Shown here: positions 17,940 through 26,677 of the stretch, piece by piece
How positions within the stretch are numbered: the first letter of the stretch is position 1
Layout: each line of letters opens with the position of its first letter
Origin: Streptomyces griseoluteus
Lineage (GTDB): Bacteria; Actinomycetota; Actinomycetes; Streptomycetales; Streptomycetaceae
Assembly: GCA_000717735.1 (NCBI GenBank)
Contig: JOBE01000024.1
Coordinates: 34,284 to 98,283 of the forward strand
Direction of reading: 5' to 3'
DNA length: 64,000 nt
Notes under the pieces: generated by a model
The model's input: the letters and a program-made list of their open reading frames with translations, nothing else
What the model was told of the DNA's origin: nothing
The model's database searches: none
Made by a program: the position numbers and the translations under genes

Positions 17940-18533
17940 TGGGTGCTGACGGCGGCCCACTGTGTGCGGGGGGACGGCCTGGTCCTGGACGGCATCGTCC
18001 GGATCGGCAGCGAGGAGCGGAAGTCCGGGGGAACCGTCCGGGCCATCGAGCGGACCGTCGTTCACCCCGGCTTCGTGAGCGGTGACGGGACGGCCCCCAA
18101 CAAAAACGACATCGCGCTGCTCCGCCTCGACCGCCCGGTCGACGAGCAGCCCGTCCGGATCGCGGACCGGGCCGGACGGCCCGGCACCCCGACCCGGATC
18201 CTGGGGTTCGGAACCACCCTCGACACCGAGCTGAGGTTCGCGGAGCGGTTGCGGGAGCTGGAGACGCGTACGGGTGCCGCAGGCGAGTGCGCTCCCGGCT
18301 ACGCGGACCGGACCCGGCTGTGCACGATCAGCCGTGTGCCCCGGGCCATGGCGCGCTTCGGGGACTCCGGCGGGCCGCAGCTCCAGAAGGGCAGGCACGG
18401 GCGATGGGAGCTCGTCGGAGCGACGTCGGGTCCCGGCGCCCCGGGGGTCGACTGTTCGGCCGGGCCGGGCCTCTACGCCGATGTGCCCGCCTACGCGGAC
18501 TGGATCCGTAGGACCGTCAGGCGCGACGCCTGA
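17916..18533 (+). pseudogene. 5'-truncated trypsin-like serine protease (S1)
   Basis: The readable part starts at [12 protein letters not shown] and runs through the whole chymotrypsin fold with an intact triad: His in TAAHC (codon 17958), Asp in [10 protein letters not shown] (18108) and Ser in GDSGGPQ (18366). Missing are the signal peptide, propeptide and the mature N-terminal segment with CGGSLI; upstream lies only the 61-base repeat and the DUF397 gene. No start codon with a ribosome-binding sequence fits (first in-frame GTG at 17943 is inside the domain). The enzyme cannot be secreted or matured normally, so I call it a remnant. Confidence 0.75.
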
Positions 18534-18602
18534 CCCTGACAGCCGTCGAGCCGAGGCGCCTGCCTTCCCTCCCGACCGCGGCCGGTCGGGAGAGGGGGCC
18601 GT

Positions 18603-18977
18603 TCAGGCGCCCTCGTCGAAGCGGCCCGCCTCCACCTGGAGGGCGAGGGTCTGCAGCACCTCGGCCGAGGAGACGTCGGTCCGCCCCTCGTCGTGCGCCA
18701 TGGCGAGACTCGTGAAGGCCAGGGTGAACCCGGAGACCATGGTGTACAGCGCGGGGCCGAGCGCCGTGGCGAGGAGGTGGGTCACCTCCTGCGGGGTGGC
18801 GTCGGCCGGCACCCTGATGTGGGGCAGCATCTCGTTCAGCATCTGCGTGATCACCCGGGGTGCGACCTCCGACGGCGACTCCGGAACCTCCGCGTCCCCG
18901 TCCTCCACCGCCCGCCGAATCTCCTGAGCCTCCGTCAGAATGCCGATCACGCGCCTCAGAATCTCAGCTCGCTCCAT
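18603..18977 (-). CDS. Unknown 124-residue helical protein
   Basis: Starts MERAEILRRVIGILTEAQEIRRAVED and is predicted all-helical with a hydrophobic middle (ALGPALYTMVSGFTLAFTSLAM). I do not recognise a family. It stands alone on the minus strand between the protease remnant and the lipoprotein gene, and no ribosome-binding sequence better than weak purines is seen before its ATG. High third-position GC supports coding. Confidence 0.6.
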   Translation of the reverse strand: MERAEILRRVIGILTEAQEIRRAVEDGDAEVPESPSEVAPRVITQMLNEMLPHIRVPADATPQEVTHLLATALGPALYTMVSGFTLAFTSLAMAHDEGRTDVSSAEVLQTLALQVEAGRFDEGA

Positions 18978-19013
18978 CCGCGGAGCTTAGCCCCGGACCG
19001 ACACGTGCTCCCG

Positions 19014-19074
19014 TCCGGCTACGGCTCGGTCACATCTCGGGGCAACGGGCCTGGAGATCGGGTCCGGTCCGCAG
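19014..19074 (+). repeat. 61-base direct repeat, copy 2
   Basis: Gapless match to 17879-17939 at 52 of 61 bases. It lies just upstream of the lipoprotein gene at 19085 and probably includes its promoter or leader. Confidence 0.8.
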
Positions 19075-19084
19075 GATGGGGGAC

Positions 19085-19618
19085 ATGAGCCGTCACCCCC
19101 TCCGTACCGCCGCCCTCGGCACGCTCCTGCTCACCGGACTCGTCGCCTTCGTCGGCGGCTGCGCCGACCCCCGCGACGACCCGCGTGCGACGGCCTCCCG
19201 CGAGGGCATGCGGTACTGCCCGGCGCCCAACGAGCCGCCGATCGAACCGCGGACACCGTGCATCTCCCAGGACCCGGCCCAGAAGTACGCCGAGAACCAC
19301 GGCTATCGGCGTCAGATGGCGATCAGCGAGGAGCAGCGCGCCGGGGCGCAGGGCAAGGCGGAGGCCCTCGGCAAGGCCCTGCGGGGGCTCGCGGGTACCT
19401 CGGCCGGTGAGGCCGAGGTCCGGGCGGCGGCCGCCGCCGCTCTCGGCCTGGAACCGAACCGGGTCGAGTACCGGAAACTCGGTGAGTACGTCGAACTCGG
19501 CGGCGGTGAGGGCAAGGTGTGCGTCAACGGCAGTATCGACGGACAGCGCCAGGCCACCGCCGAGGTCGCCGGCCGCACCATGGACGGCACGTGCCTCCCG
19601 GGCCTCGGAGGTCACTGA
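19085..19618 (+). CDS. Putative lipoprotein, unknown function
   Basis: A 177-residue protein with a lipoprotein signal: MSRHPLRTAALGTLLLTGL, then a lipobox ending VGGC near residue 26. The mature part has a low-complexity alanine-rich helix (AGAQGKAEALGKALRGLAG) and a C-terminal region with two cysteines (KVCVNGSIDG, DGTCLPG). No family recognised. It follows the second copy of a 61-base repeat and precedes a secreted FG-GAP protein on the same strand by about 60 bases. Confidence 0.7.
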   Translation: MSRHPLRTAALGTLLLTGLVAFVGGCADPRDDPRATASREGMRYCPAPNEPPIEPRTPCISQDPAQKYAENHGYRRQMAISEEQRAGAQGKAEALGKALRGLAGTSAGEAEVRAAAAAALGLEPNRVEYRKLGEYVELGGGEGKVCVNGSIDGQRQATAEVAGRTMDGTCLPGLGGH

Positions 19619-19676
19619 CCCCGGCCGTACAACCATTCGCCCGCTCGTGAGTCTCACCCGGCGAAAGGGGATCACA

Positions 19677-20897
19677 TTGCGCAAAATAATGAAGCGGGGT
19701 CTGGCGTCACTGCTGGGCCTCGCGACGCTGGGCACCGTCGCCGTCACCACGGCCGCGCCCGCCCAGGCGGCCGTGAGCGACTGCCCGGCGGGCTACTTCT
19801 GTGCCTGGACGCAGGAGTACGCCAAGGGCTCGATGCTCAAGACGAAGACGAACATGGCCACGACGGGTTCGTGGGGCACCCGGTTCGGCTCGTACATCAA
19901 CCGGACGTCCGTGTACGCCTGCCTGTACGAGTCCTCGGACTACAAGGCGTACAACGGCTACTGGTCGGAGAGGCCGTCGTCCAACGGCTCCTGGACCTCC
20001 GGCGGGACGACCACGATCGCCTCGTTGAAGTTCGTCCGGACGGAGCGCGAGTGCTCCCAGGCCGCGTACCCCCGGTGGTACGCGGAGACGTCCCCGACGG
20101 TGGCCGGTTTCGGTGACATGAACCGCGACCGCAGGGCCGACGCCCTCGTACGGGACCTGGTGGGACGGCTCTGGTTCCTGCCCGGCGACGGCACGGGCCG
20201 CATGGTCGGCTCCGGCGGCTGGAACGCCATGAACGCCCTCGTGCGCCACGGTGACTTCACCGGCGACGCCCGTGAGGACCTCGTCGCCCGCGAGCGGTCC
20301 ACCGGCAGGCTGTGGCTGTACCCGGGCACGGGGACGGGCGCGCTCGGCACGCGCAAGCTCATCGGCTCGGGCGGCTGGAACGGCATGAGCCGTATCACCG
20401 GCGTCGGAGACCTGACCCGGGACGGCCGCGCCGATCTGGTGGCCGTCGAGAACGCGACGGGCAAGCTCTGGCTCTACCCCGGCACCTCCTCCGGTGCCCT
20501 CGGGGCCCGCAAGCTGATCGGCTCCGGCGGCTGGAACGCCATGAACGCCCTGGTCGGCGCCGGCGACACGAACGGCGACGGCCGCGTCGACCTGGTCGCC
20601 CGGGAGAAGTCCACGGGCAAGCTCTGGTTCTACCCGGGGACCACCTCCGGTGGTGTCGGGGCCCGCAAGCTGATCGGTTCCGGCGGCTGGAACGCGATGG
20701 ACACCTTCCTCGCGGTCGGTGACACCACAGGCGACGGCCGGCCCGACCTCTCCACCGTCACCAACAGCAACTACGTCATCGACGGCGGCAGCGGCCACGG
20801 GGGATGGCTGGTCGGCTACCGCGGTCTCGGCACCGGCGGCTTCGCGGCCGGCGAGCGGAACGACGGCGAATGGTGGGGCCTCAACGGGGCCTTCTGA
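19677..20897 (+). CDS. Secreted I36-inhibitor-like protein with FG-GAP/VCBS repeats
   Basis: A 406-residue secreted protein. TTG at 19677 with GAAAGGGG six bases upstream is the best start; an ATG at 19689 is the alternative. A Sec signal ends at AQA. Next comes a small domain like peptidase inhibitor family I36 (DCPAGYFCAWTQEY, YINRTSVYACLYE). Then four to five FG-GAP/VCBS blades of about 53 residues follow, each with a calcium-loop (DMNRDRRAD, DFTGDARED, DLTRDGRAD, DTNGDGRVD, DTTGDGRPD) and the unit KLIGSGGWNAM. The blades are close copies at the DNA level too. A propeller of this kind usually binds ligands outside the cell. Confidence 0.8.
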   Translation: MRKIMKRGLASLLGLATLGTVAVTTAAPAQAAVSDCPAGYFCAWTQEYAKGSMLKTKTNMATTGSWGTRFGSYINRTSVYACLYESSDYKAYNGYWSERPSSNGSWTSGGTTTIASLKFVRTERECSQAAYPRWYAETSPTVAGFGDMNRDRRADALVRDLVGRLWFLPGDGTGRMVGSGGWNAMNALVRHGDFTGDAREDLVARERSTGRLWLYPGTGTGALGTRKLIGSGGWNGMSRITGVGDLTRDGRADLVAVENATGKLWLYPGTSSGALGARKLIGSGGWNAMNALVGAGDTNGDGRVDLVAREKSTGKLWFYPGTTSGGVGARKLIGSGGWNAMDTFLAVGDTTGDGRPDLSTVTNSNYVIDGGSGHGGWLVGYRGLGTGGFAAGERNDGEWWGLNGAF

Positions 20898-20937
20898 TCC
20901 ACCGGCGAGGAAAGGGAGCCTTCCTGGCGCCCCCGCC

Positions 20938-20984
20938 CACGCGGAACGCCCGGCCGGGAGCGAACCGGCCGGGCGTTCCGCGTG
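20938..20984. terminator. Bidirectional terminator
   Basis: A 20-base perfect stem (CACGCGGAACGCCCGGCCGG and complement) with a seven-base loop sits between the convergent FG-GAP protein and hexosaminidase genes. Confidence 0.9.
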
Positions 20985-20994
20985 CGTGGGCGTA

Positions 20995-22608
20995 CTACCC
21001 CGCCGGCCACGGCACCTGCGGCGAGCGGTAGTAGTCGATGCCCAGCGCGTCGAAGCGCGGGGCCTGTTCCGCGAGGCGCACCTTGTACGTCTCCCAGTCG
21101 TGGGTCTCCGCGGGGGACCAGCCCAGCTCCGCCACGCCCGGCAGGCGCGGGAAGGCCATGACGTCCAGGTCGTCCGTCGTGGCGAGGGTCTCCGTCCACA
21201 GCGGCGCCTCGACGCCCCGGACGGCGCTCTCGGGGACGCCCGGCAGGTACGCCCCCGGGTTCCAGTCATACGACCGCTGGACCTCGACGTACCCGGCCCA
21301 GGCCAGGCCCAGCGGCGTGTCCTTGGTGTACTTCATGTCGAGGTACGTGCGGTCGGCGGGCGAGAGGATCAGACCGGTGCCGTTCCGGGCCGCCGCCGCC
21401 ACGCGCTCCTTCTCCGCGGCCGGGGTGCGGTCCAGGCCCCAGTACTGGACGAGCGCGCCGTCGGCGGGCTTCGTGCCGGTCAGCTGGTGCCAGCCGACGA
21501 CCTTCTTGCCGTACTTGGCGACGACCGGCTGCACCTTGTCCATGAAGGCCACGTAGTCGGCGTGGCTGGTGGAGTGCGCCTCGTCGCCGCCGATGTGGAG
21601 GTAGCGGCCGGGGGTGAGGGCGGCGATCTCGCGGATCACGTCCTCGACGAAGTCGTACGTGACGGGCTTCGGCACGCACAGGGAGCTGAAGCCGACCTTG
21701 GTGCCCGTGTAGAGGGGCGGGGCGACGCCGTCGCAGTTGAGCTCGGCGTAGGAGGCGAGGGCCGCGTTGGTGTGGCCGGGCATGTCGATCTCGGGGATCA
21801 CCTCCTGGTAGCGGGACGCGGCGTACCGGACGATCTCCCGGTACTCGTCCTTGGTGTAGAAGCCGCCGGGCCCGCCGCCGACCTCGGTGGAGCCGCCGTA
21901 GGTGGTGAGGCGTGGCCAGGAGTCGATGGCGATGCGCCAGCCCTGGTCGTCGGAGAGGTGCAGATGGAGCGTGTTGATCTTGTAGAGCGCGAGCTGGTCG
22001 ATGTACCGCTTCACCTCGTCGACGGTGAAGAAGTGGCGCGAGACGTCGAGCATGGCGCCCCGGTAGGCGTAGCGCGGGCTGTCGGTGATCGTGCCGCCGG
22101 CGATCTTCCAGGGTCCGGTCTGGACGCTCTTGCGCTCGACGGCGGCGGGCAGTTGCTGGCGCAGGGTCTGGACGCCGCGGAAGAGTCCGGCGGGTTCACG
22201 GGCGGTGAGGGTGAGGCCCTCGGGTGCGGAGCGGAGCCGGTAGCCCTCGTCGCCGAGCGCGGTCTCCTCGGGGCTGAGCCGGAGCCGGATGCCGCCGCGG
22301 GCCGCGGCCTGGTCGACGACGGGCAGCGGGAAGCCGGTGGCGGGGCGGAGCAGTCCCGCGAGGTAGCGGCCGAGGGCCTTGGACTCGCGCGAGGCGGCGT
22401 CCACGCCGATGCGGGTGGCGTGGGTGAGGGTGTACGGCTCGCCCTCGGGGGCCACGGACGCGGGTACGGGCACGATCCGGCCGAGCGGGCGGACCTCGGG
22501 TTCGGCGGCGGAGCTGCTGTGGGCGGGTGTCTGACCGACGGCGACGCCGGCGGTGGCGAACAGGAGGAGGGATCCGATCAGGCGAGGAATCCTTCGGCGC
22601 TGTCTCAC
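20995..22608 (-). CDS. Secreted beta-N-acetylhexosaminidase (GH20)
   Basis: The enzyme releases N-acetylglucosamine from chitin oligomers outside the cell. A GTG at 22608 preceded by GGGAG seven bases away gives 537 residues with a Sec signal (MRQRRRIPRLIGSLLLFATAG). GH20 marks: YRGAMLDVSRHFF, LHLHLSDDQGWRI, the catalytic Asp-Glu pair in HIGGDEAHST and the substrate-binding WNPGAYLPG region. A GH20b-type N-terminal domain precedes the barrel. A DasR-like site 90 bases upstream and a glmS gene nearby tie it to aminosugar use. In S. coelicolor its counterpart follows desD directly. Confidence 0.93.
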   Translation of the reverse strand: MRQRRRIPRLIGSLLLFATAGVAVGQTPAHSSSAAEPEVRPLGRIVPVPASVAPEGEPYTLTHATRIGVDAASRESKALGRYLAGLLRPATGFPLPVVDQAAARGGIRLRLSPEETALGDEGYRLRSAPEGLTLTAREPAGLFRGVQTLRQQLPAAVERKSVQTGPWKIAGGTITDSPRYAYRGAMLDVSRHFFTVDEVKRYIDQLALYKINTLHLHLSDDQGWRIAIDSWPRLTTYGGSTEVGGGPGGFYTKDEYREIVRYAASRYQEVIPEIDMPGHTNAALASYAELNCDGVAPPLYTGTKVGFSSLCVPKPVTYDFVEDVIREIAALTPGRYLHIGGDEAHSTSHADYVAFMDKVQPVVAKYGKKVVGWHQLTGTKPADGALVQYWGLDRTPAAEKERVAAAARNGTGLILSPADRTYLDMKYTKDTPLGLAWAGYVEVQRSYDWNPGAYLPGVPESAVRGVEAPLWTETLATTDDLDVMAFPRLPGVAELGWSPAETHDWETYKVRLAEQAPRFDALGIDYYRSPQVPWPAG

Positions 22609-22695
22609 AGGCAAGCTCCCCTTCGAGCGATCGACACGTCCGTAGTTCTCTATATCCGATCCGTCACCATGCGTACCCTCACGACTCCGCCAAGT

Positions 22696-22711
22696 CGAGG
22701 TCTGGACCAAA
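22696..22711. promoter_or_regulatory. DasR-like (dre) site upstream of the hexosaminidase gene
   Basis: CGAGGTCTGGACCAAA keeps the conserved core GGTCT.GACCA of the DasR-responsive element (consensus ACTGGTCTAGACCACT). It lies about 90 bases before the GH20 start codon. DasR represses chitin and aminosugar genes until GlcNAc-phosphates accumulate. Confidence 0.6.
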
Positions 22712-22801
22712 GAATCTGTTTCCGCGAGCGATCATGGCCTCCCTGCCCGATTTCGGGCAGGATTCTTGCAAAGAGTGGGCTCGACCCCTCAGTATTCACG
22801 G

Positions 22802-23077
22802 GTGCTCGAACGCCGCCCGTCTCACGACGACCTCGTCGACCATCTGGTCCGCAGCACCGCGCTCCAGCGCGGTGAGGCCGCCCGGGTGGTACTCGACGTA
22901 CTGGCGTACTTCGACGAGACGACCGAGGAGTTCGTCCGCCGCCGCCACCGCGAGCTGCAGTCCGGCGGGGCCGTGAACGCCGAGATCTTCGAACGGATCG
23001 CGGCGGAACTGCCGCACCGGGCCGTGGCACCGCAGGAGCTCTCGCTCCGGCAGCTGCGCCGCATCGTCTACGGCTGA
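22802..23077 (+). CDS. Conserved small protein before glmS
   Basis: About 91 residues from a GTG at 22802; GTG 22775 or TTG 22766 are possible earlier starts and no ribosome-binding sequence settles it. The sequence LVDHLVRSTALQRGEAARVVLDVLAYFDETTEEFVRRRH and the end RQLRRIVYG is helical and reminds me of a protein conserved beside glmS in streptomycetes, with weak resemblance to HU-type helix arrangement. No function is known to me. It is 55 bases upstream of glmS on the same strand. Confidence 0.65.
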   Translation: MLERRPSHDDLVDHLVRSTALQRGEAARVVLDVLAYFDETTEEFVRRRHRELQSGGAVNAEIFERIAAELPHRAVAPQELSLRQLRRIVYG

Positions 23078-23131
23078 GTCACGGCCACACACGGCCGAGC
23101 ACGCTCACCAACCTGGAGGGGTTTCACCTTT

Positions 23132-24949
23132 ATGTGCGGAATTGTCGGTTACATCGGTAAGCGCGACGTCGCCCCGCTGCTGCTCGAAGGCCTCGCCCGC
23201 CTCGAGTACCGGGGTTACGACTCCGCCGGCATGGTCGTCACCAGCCCGAAGGCCTCCGGCCTGAAGATGGTCAAGGCGAAGGGCCGCGTCCGCGACCTGG
23301 AAGCCCGCGTCCCCAAGCGCTTCACCGGCACCACCGGCATCGCCCACACCCGCTGGGCCACCCACGGCGCGCCGAGCGACATCAACTCGCACCCGCACAT
23401 GGACCCCGAGAACAAGGTCGCGGTCGTCCACAACGGCATCGTCGACAACGCCCAGGAGCTCCGCGCCAAGCTGGAGGCCGACGGCGTCGTCTTCGCCTCC
23501 GAGACGGACACCGAGGTCATCACCCACCTCATCGCCCGCTCCCAGGCCACCACGCTCGAGGAGAAGGTCCGCGAGGCGCTCAAGGTCATCGAGGGCACCT
23601 ACGGCATCGCCGTGATGCACGCCGACTTCAACGACCGCATCGTCGTCGCCCGCAACGGCTCCCCGGTCATCCTCGGCATCGGCGAGAAGGAGATGCTCGT
23701 CGCCTCCGACGTCGCCGCCCTGATCGCCCACACCCGCCAGGTCGTCACCCTCGACGACGGCGAGATGGCCACCCTCAAGGCCGACGACTTCCGCACCTAC
23801 ACCACCTCCGGCGCCACCACCACCGCCACCCCGGAGACCGTCGAGTGGGAGGCCGCCTCCTACGACATGGGCGGCCACGACACCTTCATGCACAAGGAGA
23901 TCTCCGAGCAGCCCGACGCGGTCGACCGCGTGCTGCGCGGCCGGATCGACGACCGCTTCTCCACCGTGCACCTCGGCGGCCTGAACCTCGACGCCCGCGA
24001 GGCCCGCACCATCCGCCGCATCAAGATCCTCGGCTGCGGCACCTCGTACCACGCCGGCCTCATCGGCGCCGGGCTCATCGAGTCCCTGGCCCGCATCCCC
24101 GCCGACGCCGAGCCGGCCTCGGAGTTCCGCTACCGCAACCCGGTCGTGGACCCCGACACCCTGTACATCGCCGTCTCGCAGTCCGGTGAGACCTACGACG
24201 TGCTCGCCGCCGTCCAGGAGCTCAAGCGCAAGGGCGCCCGCGTCCTCGGCGTGGTCAACGTGGTCGGCTCCGCCATCGCCCGTGAGGCCGACGGCGGCGT
24301 GTACGTCCACGCCGGCCCGGAGGTCTGCGTCGTCTCCACCAAGTGCTTCACCAACACGGTCACCGCCTTCGCGCTGCTCGCCCTGCACCTGGGCCGCATC
24401 CGCGACCTGTCCGTCACCGACGGCAAGCGGATCATCGAGGGCCTGCGCAAGCTGCCCGCGCAGATCAGCGAGATCCTCGAGACCGAGGACGAGATCAAGA
24501 AGATCGCCGCGGAGTACGCCGGCGCCCAGTCGATGATGTTCATCGGCCGCGTGCGGGGCTACCCCGTCGCCCTGGAGGCCTCCCTCAAGCTGAAGGAGAT
24601 CTCCTACATCCACGCCGAGGCCTACCCGGCCTCCGAGCTGAAGCACGGCCCGCTCGCCCTGATCGAGCCGGCCCTGCCGACGGTCGCGATCGTCCCCGAC
24701 GACGACCTGCTCGAGAAGAACCGCGCCGCCCTCGAGGAGATCAAGGCCCGCAGCGGCCGCATCCTCGCGGTCGCGCACCAGCCGCAGGCGAAGGCCGACC
24801 ACACCATCGTCGTGCCGAAGAACGAGGACGAGCTGGACCCGATCCTCATGGGCATCCCGCTCCAGCTCCTCGCCTACCACACGGCGCTCGCCATGGGCCG
24901 CGACATCGACAAGCCGCGCAACCTGGCCAAGTCCGTCACGGTCGAGTAG
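23132..24949 (+). CDS. glmS: Glutamine-fructose-6-phosphate aminotransferase
   Basis: GlmS makes glucosamine-6-phosphate from fructose-6-phosphate and glutamine, the entry to peptidoglycan precursors. The 605-residue protein starts MCGIVGYIG with the nucleophile Cys2 exposed after Met removal, has the glutaminase motif HTRWATHG, two SIS domains (LGCGTSYHAGL, VSQSGETYDVL) and the C-terminal NLAKSVTVE. GGAGGGG stands ten bases before the ATG. In S. coelicolor this locus holds the second, non-universal glmS. Its placement near a GH20 hexosaminidase suggests a role in aminosugar balance. Confidence 0.97.
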   Translation: MCGIVGYIGKRDVAPLLLEGLARLEYRGYDSAGMVVTSPKASGLKMVKAKGRVRDLEARVPKRFTGTTGIAHTRWATHGAPSDINSHPHMDPENKVAVVHNGIVDNAQELRAKLEADGVVFASETDTEVITHLIARSQATTLEEKVREALKVIEGTYGIAVMHADFNDRIVVARNGSPVILGIGEKEMLVASDVAALIAHTRQVVTLDDGEMATLKADDFRTYTTSGATTTATPETVEWEAASYDMGGHDTFMHKEISEQPDAVDRVLRGRIDDRFSTVHLGGLNLDAREARTIRRIKILGCGTSYHAGLIGAGLIESLARIPADAEPASEFRYRNPVVDPDTLYIAVSQSGETYDVLAAVQELKRKGARVLGVVNVVGSAIAREADGGVYVHAGPEVCVVSTKCFTNTVTAFALLALHLGRIRDLSVTDGKRIIEGLRKLPAQISEILETEDEIKKIAAEYAGAQSMMFIGRVRGYPVALEASLKLKEISYIHAEAYPASELKHGPLALIEPALPTVAIVPDDDLLEKNRAALEEIKARSGRILAVAHQPQAKADHTIVVPKNEDELDPILMGIPLQLLAYHTALAMGRDIDKPRNLAKSVTVE

Positions 24950-25021
24950 CAGCGACCTCGGGGCCTGTCCCCCCGAGCCGCGCCGCCGGGCCTGTCCCCC
25001 GGCGGTTCGACCGGACACGAG

Positions 25022-25063
25022 AGCGGTCCCCCCGCGCACACCCAGGTGCGCAGGGGGACCGCT
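25022..25063 (+). terminator. Terminator after glmS
   Basis: An 18-base stem with one mismatch (AGCGGTCCCC...GCGCAC) and six-base loop, followed by TTTCATTT. Two smaller hairpins, each built on CGGG-CCTGTCC-CCCG, lie just before it at 24957-25006. Confidence 0.85.
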
Positions 25064-25089
25064 TTCATTTCCCTTGGATACCCGACCGG

Positions 25090-25656
25090 TTACCCCGCCG
25101 CCGGGGCGCTCGTGCCCGCCGAGCGCCGGAGCGCCGTCGGCCAGCCCGCCACGGCCGCCGTGGCGCCGTACCAGGCGAGGAGACCCGCGAGGGCCGCGAC
25201 CCAGCCGCCCGCCTTGCCGAGCCCGCCGTTGTCGGCGAGCGCGCCGATGCCGAGCAGCAGGAGCCCGACGAACAGCAGCCCGTACACGCCCTGTCCGAAC
25301 AGACCGCTGCCCGACGCGGCCATCGTCAGCGTGAGCGCGAGGAGCGCCCACAGGAGCATGAAGAGCCCCACGGCGTCCGCCGAGGCCCCGCCGCCGACGG
25401 CGGTCCCCCAGGTGAACCAGAAGGCGCCGAGCGCCGTGTACGCCGTGCCCTCGCCGGTGCTGCCGGCGCGCAGGGCGAGCAGGCCGACGAGGAAGAGCGC
25501 CACCCCGCCGACCCAGGTGGCGAGGCCCGCGGCATCCGCTGCCGCGACGTTGTCGATGGCACCCGTCCCGCCCAGCCCGAAGGCCAGCAGGGTCAGTCCG
25601 AGTGCGAGGTTGCCGAGAGTGGAGGTGCTGTTTCCCGCGGCGACTTCATTGTCCAC
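25090..25656 (-). CDS. GPR1/FUN34/YaaH (SatP) family acetate transporter-like protein
   Basis: A 188-residue membrane protein with six hydrophobic helices, starting at a GTG seven bases after GGGAG. NLALGLTLLAFGLGGTGAIDN and LGAFWFTWGTAV match the acetate/succinate uptake family common in streptomycetes. Such proteins let acetate or similar acids and ammonium through. The classic NPAPLGL motif is not obvious, so the transported substrate is uncertain. Stands alone, convergent with glmS. Confidence 0.75.
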   Translation of the reverse strand: MDNEVAAGNSTSTLGNLALGLTLLAFGLGGTGAIDNVAAADAAGLATWVGGVALFLVGLLALRAGSTGEGTAYTALGAFWFTWGTAVGGGASADAVGLFMLLWALLALTLTMAASGSGLFGQGVYGLLFVGLLLLGIGALADNGGLGKAGGWVAALAGLLAWYGATAAVAGWPTALRRSAGTSAPAAG

Positions 25657-25809
25657 GGCGGGCTCCCTTCAGGAGTGCAGTCGTGCTGCGTGAGCTGCTG
25701 TGATCCGGTGACCCTTATCTACCCTTCACAAGCGCACAATTCACCTGAGGAAGGCCGAATTTATGGCCGGAGCACGCCAGTTGGGGAAGGAGCAGCCGCG
25801 GAAGGGGCG

Positions 25810-26331
25810 CTACGGGATGACGATCACGGGCCGCTTGGCGCGCCGCGCGAGGCGCCCGGCCACCGAGCCGAAGATCCGCCCGACGATGCCGTGCGTGGAT
25901 CCGACCACGATCGCGTCGGCCGAGTACTCGCGGCCGACCTCCTCCAGCTCGTGGCAGATGTCCCCGCCGCGCTCGACGAGGATCCAGGGCACCTCGGAGA
26001 GGTGCTCGGCGCAGGCCAGCTCCAGGCCGAGGACCTCGGTGCGGTGGTCGGGCACGTCGACGAAGACCGGGGGCTCGCAGCCGGCCCACACCGTGGTGGG
26101 CAGCCGGTTGGCCACGTGGACGATGATCAGGCCGGAGCCGGAGCGCCTGGCCATGCCGATCGCGTACGCGAGGGCGCGCTCACTGGACGTGGAGCCGTCG
26201 AAGCCGACGACGACCCCGTGCCGGAAGGCCGGGTCGCAGGCATGACGTGGCTGTTCTACCGCGAGGGGGTCGACCGTGGAGTCGGCGACGCGCTTGCGGT
26301 CCGCGGGTTCGGGGAATTCGTGACCGGCCAT
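25810..26331 (-). CDS. Universal stress protein (UspA family)
   Basis: A 173-residue single-domain Usp. It begins with a 36-residue polar extension and then VVVGFDGSTSSERALAYAI; the ATP-binding loop is VVGSTHGIVGRIFGSVAGRLARRAKRPVIV, which keeps the GxxGx9GS/T pattern. Such proteins bind ATP and help cells in starvation and hypoxia. It is alone on the minus strand with a 346-base gene-free stretch upstream. Confidence 0.9.
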   Translation of the reverse strand: MAGHEFPEPADRKRVADSTVDPLAVEQPRHACDPAFRHGVVVGFDGSTSSERALAYAIGMARRSGSGLIIVHVANRLPTTVWAGCEPPVFVDVPDHRTEVLGLELACAEHLSEVPWILVERGGDICHELEEVGREYSADAIVVGSTHGIVGRIFGSVAGRLARRAKRPVIVIP

Positions 26332-26677
26332 CGGTGTCTCGGCGAAGAGAGTCCTCGTGGGAAGGGACGGGGAACGGAGGGGGACGGAACAAGGGTGGCG
26401 GCGGAGCTGTGTGTCCGGGAATCATCTTCCCAACCCCATACCCCCAAGGGTACGGCGCCACTCCTCTCCTGCCCAGAGCCCGCCGTGCCACTCCCGGCGT
26501 GCCCGCCGCTCTCACGCGGCGTTCCAGGGAGCATGCACGAGCGGCTCGGGATATGGCAATGCCGGATGTGCCTTACAGGCGTCCGTACGGGGGCCAAACG
26601 GACGTCGCCCAGAGTGACCGGAACGTTCCGCTCCTCGTTCCCCACAGGTCCAGCCCACCGCCGCAGGGAGACCGCCC
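26332..26677. other. 346-base intergenic region
   Basis: No convincing gene on either strand. It should carry the divergent promoters of the universal stress protein and of the gene at 26678. A 12-base palindrome CGGAACGTTCCG lies at 26619-26630, 48 bases before the start of the plus-strand gene; no known regulator is assigned. Confidence 0.5.

Noticed and set aside
22609-23131. A glmS ribozyme or other riboswitch before glmS
   Set aside because: No glmS ribozyme core is visible, and the short conserved gene at 22802 leaves only 54 bases of leader.
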